Part shown: in pieces, positions 55,771-64,000 of the stretch
Layout: every line of letters begins with the position of its first letter
Position numbering within the stretch: position 1 is the stretch's first letter
The notes under the pieces: generated by a model
What the model saw: the letters and a program-made list of their open reading frames with translations, nothing else
Told to the model about the DNA's origin: nothing
Databases searched by the model: none
Assembly: GCA_036362985.1 (NCBI GenBank)
Contig: JAYGXS010000003.1
Location: forward strand, 66,738,513-66,802,512
DNA: 64,000 nt
From: Ligula intestinalis
Taxonomy: Eukaryota; Platyhelminthes; Cestoda; Diphyllobothriidea; Diphyllobothriidae
Direction of reading: 5' to 3'
Made by a program: the position numbers and the translations under genes

Positions 55771-56191
55771 CTACCAGGCCGTACGCACGCGGCTCAAGTC
55801 AGATCAAAAAGGCAAACAGGACGGCAAGCCAAACTTCAGAGTGGACTAAAACTGAAGTCAGAGGAAAGTAGGAGAGGATCCGGCCAAGAACCACGTGACT
55901 AGCGTCGAAAACTATCTCACTGCCGCGCCCACGAGATCGACAGTAACTCACGAGGGCAGCAACATGTGATTTGTCTGTCGGTAGATGAGGCCCAGACCTG
56001 TGAACACACTGACTTACTAACAATTACAACAGCCGCAAGGGGGAAAAAGGTCACACGAGCGCACCAGCGGTCAATCTCACCGCTAGTCAGCAGCGAATAA
56101 GCACGTCAAAGTTCATGCGCTAAGCACGAGTATAACATCAGGCATGCGGCAAGGCTGCAACAGTCCCGGCAGGCAGGAAAACTCGCTACTT

Positions 56192-56234
56192 TACTCTGAC
56201 GATGGAACTAAGCAAGGGTTCAAAACGACAGTCT
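56192..56234 (+). ncRNA. Hammerhead-ribozyme-like motif, decayed
   Basis: CTCTGACGA, TGGAACT-AAGCAAG-GGTTC, AAAACGACAGTC. Keeps CUGACGA and a stem II (GAACU/GGUUC) but the GAAA box is shifted to AAAA. A second PLE fragment with TTTTATCTTCTATGC and ACGACGATTGCGTTGAGGAT, matching 55410-55530, follows at about 56310-56450. Confidence 0.42.
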
Positions 56235-56449
56235 CAATATAATTCGTTTCATCTCCTCGTACCTTCTTCTTCATCTTCTTTGGGGGACGATAAGATATCT
56301 GGACCTCAAATCTATGCGTGTATTTTATCTTCTATGCAAACTTCTCGTGACCTGCGCGACCGCGCACTTATCTGATAATGCTAACGATTAGCTGCAATGA
56401 ATAGGATGAAAACGACGATTGCGTTGAGGATCATTGATATTCACACTCG

Positions 56450-57264
56450 AGCCTCACCCTCCCTATACTGAACTATTCGAAAAAAACAGCTAAATGATTT
56501 AGCCAGCGCACGATACGTTGACTAAACACAGACAATTCAACTTAGGGTTTTAGGTCGGCAGAAGAAATAGATGAAATCGAAAGAAAGTAACGATACTGGG
56601 TAGCAGGAAGGGCGGAGACAATCAAACAAAGACGCAAGACAAAATGTCCCTGTATTTGCACAATACGACGGTAAAAAGTACAATAGGTGAGTCAACGCGG
56701 ACGCGCACAACATTCAAGTCCGCAGTAAGATCACGAGAGAAAGAAAGAGACAATTCTGTCCGGCAGGAGAGGAGTTGAAAATAAAACTCGGACAGTCTGT
56801 GTGCATGAACAGTGGGGGCTACTTAGGAAAGCCCCATCAGCTAGATGTTGGGCTACAATCAGACGACTGAAGTTAGAAAAACAAATTAGGAACGGGGCGG
56901 AAAGGGAAGGGGTTTGATCGAGAAGATCAGGCGAGGGGGAGGGAGGGGTTGGGGGCTCCAGCAATGTGTGCATAACGGTATGGGGGCCTCAGAGGAAAGT
57001 GCGGAATTCAAGTTTATATGCCCATACACTTCCAGGTTTAGAGCAACTTTCCAATCTCAACTGCTGCCCAAACATCAGGAAGGTACCCTGTTCCCTAGGA
57101 AGTGACGAACAGGAGGACGGTAAAAAGAAGTAACTTTCAGCAAAACAGCCTGGAGTATAGAAGACCCACTGGTGAACACCGGATCACTGGCTGGGTACAG
57201 CACCGAAACCGAGGCGCTTAACGTCCCGGAGGTTGGAATGGAGGAGGGGGGTGAGGAGAGGTTG
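56450..57264. other. DNA downstream of ZDHHC17-like gene, nothing recognised
   Basis: Likely includes the 3' untranslated region of the palmitoyltransferase (minus strand). Purine-rich around 56900-56950. No other gene supported. Confidence 0.4.
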
Positions 57265-57671
57265 TCAGGCGATGAATTCACCACTGCCTCCACCTGGCTT
57301 CCCAGTGTGTAATTCGTTCATGTCAAATACCGTCCGCCAATCGGTAGGCCGATGACGTCCACAACCGCGTTGAATGCGACAGAGGTCCACCAAATTGTAC
57401 ATGACACCACGGTTGTAGGGACTCTTTGGCATGCCACAAAGGCACTTATCGCCTCCATGCATGTACGGTCGGGGCAATCCACCGGAAAACTCCACATATC
57501 GATCAACATTCATACGTTCGTTTGTGGTCACGTTGCCCCAGACCATTTGATGGAAGTGGCCTCCGAAGAGTATCGTCGTCCAGATGCCGTAGAAGACAGC
57601 GTTGGCAAAGCAATAAGCCAGCCAGGGATTGCAGTACATGGCAACTTCCACTGCAGACATATACCGAAGCA
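57265..57671 (-). CDS. ZDHHC17: ZDHHC17/HIP14-like palmitoyltransferase, terminal exon
   Basis: Acceptor CTTCCATCTCTCTAG (AG at 57672-57673); two bases complete a codon split with the exon at 58157; stop at 57265-57267, 134 complete codons. Encodes the last membrane segment (CNPWLAYCFANAVFYGIW ...), then the TTxE motif as VTTNERMNVDRY, and a Cys-rich cytosolic tail with YNRGVMYNLVDLCRIQRGCG. In HIP14 proteins the same order (TTNERMN-RY, F-N-G---N--DF----CG) follows the DHHC domain. Antisense open frames over this exon are shadows. Confidence 0.9.
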
Positions 57672-58156
57672 CTAGAGAGATGGAAGAAGGAGGGGGATAG
57701 GATGGGATGAGAAAATACACATTAGGTTGCATTGTATTCAAGAAACGGCCGCCTAACTACCTATTCCTCCCACCTAACTGTCTTACGGAATTGGTGGTTC
57801 AACATTTAATTTTTGGTTAACGAGTGTAAATGAATATTTAACTGTTCTTAAAGTGATTAAATAATATTAAAGCTATTAATGGTTGTTTCAATGAGCTAAC
57901 TTTAATCAACTCCATCAAAATAAACTCTTGGTGCTCAGGCAACTGATACCTTCTGGTGGAAAGTTGATCTTATATTGGCGGAAATTAAGGAAAATTCGAC
58001 CTTATGTTGGAGGAACTTAACGAGAGAAATGGAAAGTTTGGCTACTGAAAATGTAAAAGTAGGTTATTGTTATAAGCCAACGGTAGATAGGACCTCTTAA
58101 GTCAGTCCTGCCCTAGAAACACAGAACATTGGAAGCAATCAGCAGGATGGACTCAC
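57672..58156 (-). other. ZDHHC17-like intron
   Basis: 485-bp, AT-rich, donor GTGAGT at 58151-58156, acceptor TCTCTCTAG. Nothing else seen. Confidence 0.85.
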
Positions 58157-58700
58157 AGCGGGAAGCGTCTTCGGGCATGTTATAGGACCAGCAAGTGGGA
58201 CCTTCACTCCAGAAGAGCACAAATTCGTAGACGAAACAGATGAGTGAGGCGGAGGTGAAAAAGAGATACATAATGAACCACTGGTGATTATTCTGACCAA
58301 TGCAGTTGTAGACCCAGGGGCAGTGGTGATCGAATCGGGCTACACAGCGGTTGCACAGACGACAGTGTTTGGAACGCAGGGGTCGGGGCACCAGACAGGT
58401 GGTACAGTATCGTTTCATGAGGTCGGAGGTCTTGCCGGGACCGCAGGGCTGATCGAGGATCTTTCTGAGTTCAGAGTCCACGATCTGAGTGATGCGAACG
58501 TTGCGATTGCTGTCGGTGGAGACGATGTAGCCGGGATCAGCGACACCAGTGCGATAGAGAGAGTACCAGAGAAGGGATATGAAGGCCACTTGGAGGAAGT
58601 GGGTGAGGGGGTGGCCGGGTAGCTGGGGCATTACACAGAAGATTACGGTAGAACAGAGGGCTGCCGTTGTTACTAGCGACAAACTGAATGCCATCAGGAC
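58157..58700 (-). CDS. ZDHHC17: ZDHHC17/HIP14-like palmitoyltransferase, DHHC exon
   Basis: Acceptor TGAACTGCTCATAG (AG at 58701-58702), donor CGCT/GTGAGT; 181 codons in phase 0 plus one base. Encodes two hydrophobic segments, the TDPG-like ADPGYIV, then the zinc-binding DHHC domain: [38 protein letters not shown], followed by membrane segments. The catalytic DHHC is intact (codons at 58320-58331). It transfers palmitate to Cys of target proteins at Golgi/endosome membranes. [26 protein letters not shown] points to the HIP14 group; these carry N-terminal ankyrin repeats, encoded by exons upstream that I could not find in 58701-64000. Gene name is by similarity. Confidence 0.92.
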
Positions 58701-58909
58701 CTATGAGCAGTTCAAAGACAAGACAGGGATTGTGAAAAGGGCAAACAATCTGTACAGGGTTAAAAAGCAATGTGATATGTTAAACAGCAAAATCTTCTTG
58801 TAGTAGAGAACATCGTGAGATACTTGGTTACTCTGAAACTGGACTCTCGCTTGATCTAGCTTTCCGCGTTAGAAGCCGTTCGCATAGCGACCAGTAGCAA
58901 TACAGTGCA

Positions 58910-58975
58910 TTGAGTAGGACGGGTTGACGACTACCAATGAGCCAGAAACGGCCTTCCCGTCGATTTTGACGATGA
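58910..58975 (+). repeat. SINE S1 body fragment
   Basis: GGGTTGACGACTACCAATGA, GCCAGAAACGGCC, a short S1 body piece directly before the PLE terminal region. Confidence 0.45.
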
Positions 58976-59023
58976 CATCTGTTGACCCCTTATCTGCGCA
59001 TGTCTCAGACCTGTGTACGATTA

Positions 59024-59064
59024 CCTATGACTAAGGATTCCCGACGGAATCCGAAACGTCAGGC
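59024..59064 (+). ncRNA. Hammerhead-ribozyme-like motif, PLE terminal repeat
   Basis: CTATGAC (damaged CUGAUGA), perfect 7-bp stem II GGATTCC-CGAC-GGAATCC, GAAAC, GTC, AGGC. The 3' half is a textbook match; the 5' core has lost at least one base. Confidence 0.55.
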
Positions 59065-59304
59065 AAATAAAACTCTTGTTCCAGTGATCGCATCTTCATC
59101 TTCTGATGACATCTGTGTGCCCCGCGACGGGGTGGATGCAGGGAATTTGACTTGTACGTCAAGTATTTCCTATTGCTGGTTGATTTCCGTAGCACTTACA
59201 CCACTCTTTCTTGCCTCACCTTCCCGAGCCCGGCATAATGACTGTTCGAGCGTTGCTCTCGACGATGTCTGGCATGAGCTTCAGCAAGCTGTATTCAGAC
59301 ACGG

Positions 59305-59446
59305 TGACTACAATACAAGCGAACATCCGTGTCCCAGGAAGCAATTGAGAAGAAGAAGACTCGATCGCTGGGACAATATGTTTATTCGCCTGACGTTTCG
59401 ATATCCGTCGCGGATTCGTCATCAGAGACATGAGTAGCAGAAAGGT
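59305..59446 (-). mobile_element. PLE terminal region with hammerhead motif, same family as 48.4-49.4 kb
   Basis: ACAATACAAGCGAACAT, GTCCCAGGAAGCAATTGAGA, GACTCGATCGCTGGGACAAT and TTTATTCGCC match 48376-48455 closely; the element continues into the assembly gap. Confidence 0.75.
59388..59429 (-). ncRNA. Hammerhead-ribozyme-like motif, best preserved copy
   Basis: Minus strand: GTCT, CTGATGA (exact), CGAATCC-GCGA-CGGATATCG (stem II, one bulge), GAAAC, GTC, AGGC. All invariant hammerhead positions are present; stem I GUCU/AGGC pairs; stem III is the two-pair AC/GU seen in minimal retroelement hammerheads. Confidence 0.75.
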
Positions 59447-59846
59447 NNNNNNNNNNNNNNNNNNNNNNNNNNNNNNNNNNNNNNNNNNNNNNNNNNNNNN
59501 NNNNNNNNNNNNNNNNNNNNNNNNNNNNNNNNNNNNNNNNNNNNNNNNNNNNNNNNNNNNNNNNNNNNNNNNNNNNNNNNNNNNNNNNNNNNNNNNNNNN
59601 NNNNNNNNNNNNNNNNNNNNNNNNNNNNNNNNNNNNNNNNNNNNNNNNNNNNNNNNNNNNNNNNNNNNNNNNNNNNNNNNNNNNNNNNNNNNNNNNNNNN
59701 NNNNNNNNNNNNNNNNNNNNNNNNNNNNNNNNNNNNNNNNNNNNNNNNNNNNNNNNNNNNNNNNNNNNNNNNNNNNNNNNNNNNNNNNNNNNNNNNNNNN
59801 NNNNNNNNNNNNNNNNNNNNNNNNNNNNNNNNNNNNNNNNNNNNNN
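59447..59846. other. Assembly gap (400 N)
   Basis: Exactly 400 undetermined bases. Open frames running through it are artefacts. Confidence 0.99.
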
Positions 59847-62089
59847 GATAGCTTCAAGTGTATCAGATTATTTTTAATGAGGAAATAAATGCACTGAGGG
59901 TCGACATGACTCTTCCCCCTAGCGCAAGCACCAGGCTACCACCTAGCTGATCGGCTGCCTGCGGTGGGATGGGCCCGACGTCATGAAGAAAGCAAGAAAA
60001 CCAGTGGAGGGCTCGGGAGCAGGTGGCCGGTGCGGCGTGAGCCTGTGCATAGGTGTGCCAACATTTACACCCCCTCCTCCCCCTGTAATGGTTGTACCTA
60101 ACATGCACTGATCTGGACCACTGACTGGTCCAGCGCACCCATAAGAACAGGAGCTTCAAGGTCAAACTTCGCATACACACCAGAAACCACACCTGGAACG
60201 GGAGGCGGCTCTGACAATCGTGCCTTACAGTTGCAGAAGCATCGGATAAAAAACTGTCGGGGTTTGTGTAAAGTAAATATTATGGAAGAGGGTACCACTG
60301 AGAATTTAAAATATACCGGAAATGCAACAATACATCTTGTTGGTAGAGTCACAAGGTGCGAGCAATCAAACTACCACTGAGTGTTCGAAAGGCCGTATTA
60401 GGCAAGTATTTCCCGAGGCAGTCGTTTCAGTCGCTCATTGGTGAAAGTTCACCTGGCCGCTAATGAGACTCATCTGTCGCCCCCTGCTTTGGGTCTCGCC
60501 AGAGGCCTGACAGCCGTAAGAGCTGGTAGTATAGGCAGATAGCATTGCTGGCCAAGACAAGGCTTCAGTCGTCATGGGAGCAGACGGTAACCAGCTAAAT
60601 AAAATAAACAAAGCCGCATATCGACTCGATTCAGGGGCGTTTTTAAAAAGCGACGATATATTTCCCTCATAGAAAGCATTAATTGTATGCGCAGAGACTA
60701 CACAAACACACCTGTCAAATTTGCTCAAACTCGAAAAATCACACTAAACCTCATGAGGAGGCTATTTATTTACCTACTTTACCAAGTATAAGACAGAAAG
60801 ACTACAGAGAGGTAGTTCACGGTCGAGACCCCCTCACTGCCGAGGGGTTAGTGTGAACGCTACTTTTCTGTACTCCCTTTTCCAGGGTGAAACCCGAGTC
60901 ATGGGCAGACGCCGGGGCGGCAGTTGGTAAGCACACCTCTGAGTACACGCAAGATCTTAAACAAGACAGCCCAATGCAGGGTTCATGGGGGGGGGGGGGA
61001 GAGAAACGAGGTCAGGATCCAGGAACGACAGCAGCATCAGTGGAGGTGCATGTGCGAAGCTGCACAAAGGAAATGCACGCGCGCACACACATGTTTTACA
61101 CAGTGCATTACTGCGTGCACAACTGTGTGCACTATCTCAGGAGACAGAGGGAGAGAGACTGTCGGGTGAAGTGCCGAACATCAAGGCTGCGTTTTCGTTT
61201 AAGCAAGCAACGCATGATATTTGCATGCTTAGGGAGTGTTTGTGTCCTCTGGCTAGACCTGCGCATTTAATAGCTTAACAATGGTCCCCAAAACACGAAA
61301 GAGGTTAGGTTATCAAGCATGCGGGAGGATCTGCATTCACTCCCAACAATAGATGGCATTTCGACTGGCATGTGGCAGCCTTCAAAACCTCGCTTTTTAT
61401 CTTACCGTGAGAGATTCAAGTTCGGAAGATTATTTATCTTCTGAGGACCGAGAGCCGACCGCACGCTGGCTGTTTCTCCTCCTGCATCAGTCGATTTTCC
61501 GAGCCAGTAAACCGGGTGAGACCAAAAGGGGGTGGGGGACGGTGTCTGGTAGACCTATAGCTGCGTCTGCGCATGCCACGCACACAAGATCTGAGCTCCG
61601 TCAAATACATCTCTAGCCCACACAAAACGGTGGGACCAGTAATACCATCAGTGCCAACTTTTCCCCCGTTGTGACCGAGCCTTTGAATCGCGCCGCTCAA
61701 GAATCCACCGCAGAGGGGCTAGATAATCAGTGAGTAGATCTTCGACCACACCCGTCACGCAGACCTTCTCTTCGGGGCTTTTAGAAGCCACGTTAGCCTC
61801 AGAGAGTCCTGCTTACAAACACGAGAACAATGAATGAAACAAGTGCTAGGGCCCAGGTTAACTAAGAGTACACGCCGCCCTAACGAGGCGTTCCCACGCG
61901 AGACCGCCGGTCACCCCACGAAGATTGCATGTTAACGACGCGCACAGCGCGGCGCCGCAGGACACTAACGCTAGCCAGACAACCGGTCCACCCACACACA
62001 CAAATTGCATTGTGTGACGCAGCTGCGCCCAGCTCCAGTTTAGTGGTAGACTAACACGCCAACTCATGACTCACCCAGCCAATGAAGTC
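59847..62089. other. Repeat-poor DNA with no supported gene
   Basis: Holds a single fold-back arm related to 45.13 kb at about 60430-60560 (CGCTAATGAGACTCATCTGT, GTAGTATAGGCAGATAGCAT) and a G run at about 60988-61000. No ankyrin-repeat or other coding exon was identified. Confidence 0.4.
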
Positions 62090-62340
62090 ATGCCTTTCTT
62101 GTGACCACCATCTAATTGGTCCAACTTTGTACATACGCGTTCACTTTCTTTAAATTACGCTGTACTAGGTTCCTCGAAGACTTCTATTTTAGTCCACTTC
62201 TTGTCTTTTCTTCCTTGGGGGCTCACACAAGGTGTAAAGTAGACGGCGAATATCGCAGTTTTGGCCACCGTTACAAAAAACAACAAGATAGGCTAGATCT
62301 CTCCGCAGTCATTGCTTTTCATATACAATCACCTTCGGGC
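62090..62340 (+). repeat. LTR-like repeat B relative, plus orientation
   Basis: TCTTTTCTTCCTTGGGGGCT, CACACAAGGTGTAAAG matches 51402-51433; upstream TACTAGGTTCCTCGAAG resembles TACTAAGTACGCTAAAA there. Confidence 0.45.
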
Positions 62341-62695
62341 TAGGAATGAGCCTTTTGGGATGCAAACATACGCGATGAAAGCAAAATACTACAGTCGTGC
62401 AAAGACCATGTGATGCAATTCTTCAGCATTTTCATGACGAGAGAAACTCGCAGGTGGCCGTGGACATCCTCAGTTCTGCGTTGTATTTACGTCGATAAGT
62501 ATAACGAATAACCATTTCACGTTCGCAAAAATCTTTTTATAACAAACTTTCTTCAAATCAAAGACGCCTCTTTTGCAAGTATAAAAAGAAGAAGAGGGCA
62601 TTATTTTCTACCAAACGAATGCAAGAACGAATAATTTTGTGTACGTTTTCTATACCATATTTACATTTATGAGGGCTGCGAAAATCGATGAGAAG

Positions 62696-62754
62696 TAATA
62701 TTGTAATATTATAGATATAAATATAATAATATATTATATATATAATATATATAT

Positions 62755-62809
<55 letters not shown>

Positions 62810-62872
62810 TATATTTATATATAATAATATAAATATAATAATATTTAAAAAGTAATATTGTAAGTCTATCTT
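62696..62872. repeat. TA/ATA microsatellite, locally palindromic
   Basis: About 170 bp of TATA and ATAATATA units, including an uninterrupted TA run near 62763-62800. It yields spurious Ile/Tyr-rich open frames. Confidence 0.95.
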
Positions 62873-63399
62873 TCGCATGCAGTCAGAAGGAAGCTCGTTC
62901 AAAAGCCAACATCCCAACGTAATGTAAATATGTTGAATTTAGGCTGTACGTTAGTCAAGATAAGAACCCGAGTCATGTGATTTGTTTGAATGCAAAACAA
63001 ATTTTTATAATGTCGGTTGACATTTCATGAGTCAGGGAATAAGGAGCTGGCTCAAATTGAAAGATTTCATACACCCTGCGTTAGCTGGAGTGCAATAAAC
63101 CAGTTTTTACTTCAGAGTTAGCTATGCTCGTACCATGAAGATTGCGTGGGGGCACAGGACACAGATCTCTCAGATCCGAATAATCACGAAGACGAACACA
63201 TCTTCCATGCTGCATAACTAAAACCAGTTGGGCGGAGGTTCATTCGCCACGAAAGAGCCTCCTGTCGTCAAACATCTCCTGTATGGCCTTTGCTTTCCCC
63301 GCCTCCCTCACCGCGTCAAAGCAATTTATCCTCTGCTGAAGGTGCTACAGAAGAGTGTTTCAATTGATAGCAAATAGTGCCAGCGCTGGGTAAAAGTTT

Positions 63400-63485
63400 A
63401 ATTTAGGGTCCCAACCAACAAGCGAGAACCCCATTTTTCTGTGATAATAAGGGTTAAATGGGTGGGGCTTATTGGGAGAAAGAAA
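63400..63485 (+). repeat. Fragment related to the 30.4-kb inverted-repeat element
   Basis: GATAATAAGGGTTAAATGGG, TGGGGCTTATTGGG resembles GGTTATAGGGTTTTATGGG, TGGGGAATTAGG at 30.47 kb. Short and uncertain. Confidence 0.35.
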
Positions 63486-63575
63486 ACATAATTTAAAGGA
63501 TAGAGCGTAGAAAAATAGAAAATAATAGGAATGATTATTTTAATAACCAAAAAGTGGCACGCGATAACTACAATG

Positions 63576-63753
63576 GTTCAATAGTTCCCAAGTGGACACA
63601 ATTGTCAACTCTACATCAACTCTATAGAATGTATAAAAGACGACATGGAATTGACATAGAGATAGCTTCTAAGGCACCGTTTTTAACTATATCAACCTTC
63701 TAAATAGAATTCATATGGAGTCGACGATTGTGTCCAATTGAGCACTATTGGAC
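63576..63753. mobile_element. Short MITE with terminal inverted repeats
   Basis: Left GTTCAATAGTTCCCAAGTGG, right in reverse GTCCAATAGTGCTCAATTGG; both continue ACACAATNGTCNACTC, about 35 bp in all. 178 bp, AT-rich, non-coding. Confidence 0.75.
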
Positions 63754-64000
63754 TCTTTTAATTAACGGGCGCAAATAATCGGTTATTCTGTGCATCACCT
63801 CCTTGTACTTATGTGTACTTGTAACGGCATTCACCTCGGGCGGGTTGAGCCGGCATCAGTTTTGACGTTGACTGCATCACAAACCACAACTGTCCAGGCG
63901 CGTCGATCTTGCGCCTGTTCACATGAGAGCGCCATCCATTCACGGTTCCACCGGCGTAGGCCGTAGACGCATGGGCCGGAAACAGACGACAGATCCTGCT

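Noticed and set aside
57352..57710. Plus-strand open frames of 94-107 codons
   Set aside because: Antisense to the ZDHHC17-like terminal exon.
58284..58622. 112-codon plus-strand frame
   Set aside because: Antisense to the DHHC exon.
59216..59888. Long open frames through the N gap on both strands
   Set aside because: Undetermined bases have no stops; artefacts.
62558..62917. 119-codon Ile/Tyr-rich frame
   Set aside because: Translation of the TA microsatellite.
1..64000. CRISPR arrays, prokaryotic defence systems, operons, rRNA
   Set aside because: None seen; splice signals and repeats show a eukaryotic genome.

Overview
The window looks like a repeat-rich animal genome with large introns. 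A flatworm is the best guess, possibly a diphyllobothriid-type tapeworm; this is inferred from small coding islands in a sea of Penelope-like elements, tRNA-headed SINEs, LTR remnants and MITE-like elements, roughly even base composition and a 400-base N gap. Species cannot be fixed from sequence alone. Nothing suggests bacterial, phage or CRISPR content.

Genes. (1) Positions 1-1110, minus: an intronless PP1-family Ser/Thr phosphatase catalytic subunit, cut by the left edge, with a long N-terminal extension and two insertions. (2) Head to head with it, a two-exon plus-strand gene of unknown function (1381-2553 joined to 5629-5943, about 495 aa); the gap of about 270 bp is a candidate bidirectional promoter. 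(3) 8773-11301, plus: an 842-codon Ser/Arg/Pro-rich low-complexity ORF of unknown function with a splice-acceptor-like site just upstream of an internal ATG. (4) 18309-19092, minus: a small two-exon gene predicted to make a secreted or type I membrane protein in which one Cys-containing block is duplicated. (5) 20108 to beyond 47905, minus: GTF2H2 (TFIIH subunit p44/SSL1) spread over at least 28 kb. Seven exons were found by protein similarity and matching splice phases; at least three more (N-terminal exon(s), the VWA MIDAS exon, and a short linker exon) were not located. (6) 57265-58700, minus: the two 3'-most exons of a HIP14-type DHHC palmitoyltransferase (ZDHHC17-like); upstream ankyrin exons were not found.

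The rest is mostly mobile DNA. Penelope-like element (PLE) fragments with GIY-YIG endonuclease coding lie at about 6.1, 34.9, 48.7 and 55.5 kb. Hammerhead-ribozyme-like cores occur at nine places, six of them as inverted pairs or beside PLE coding. At least two tRNA-headed SINE groups, two LTR-like families, a pogo-like element with TA target duplication (39.6-40.3 kb), a terminal-inverted-repeat element present twice (30.4 and 32.2 kb), a short MITE at 63.6 kb, several fold-back structures (one with 95-bp arms and two mismatches) and local tandem duplications fill introns and intergenic DNA. Many listed element borders are approximate because they were read by eye.

How it fits together: the recognisable genes are housekeeping or signalling genes (phosphatase, TFIIH, palmitoylation) that do not form a pathway. 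The most unusual content is the cluster of self-cleaving-ribozyme-like motifs tied to PLEs and the small secreted/membrane gene with the duplicated block.
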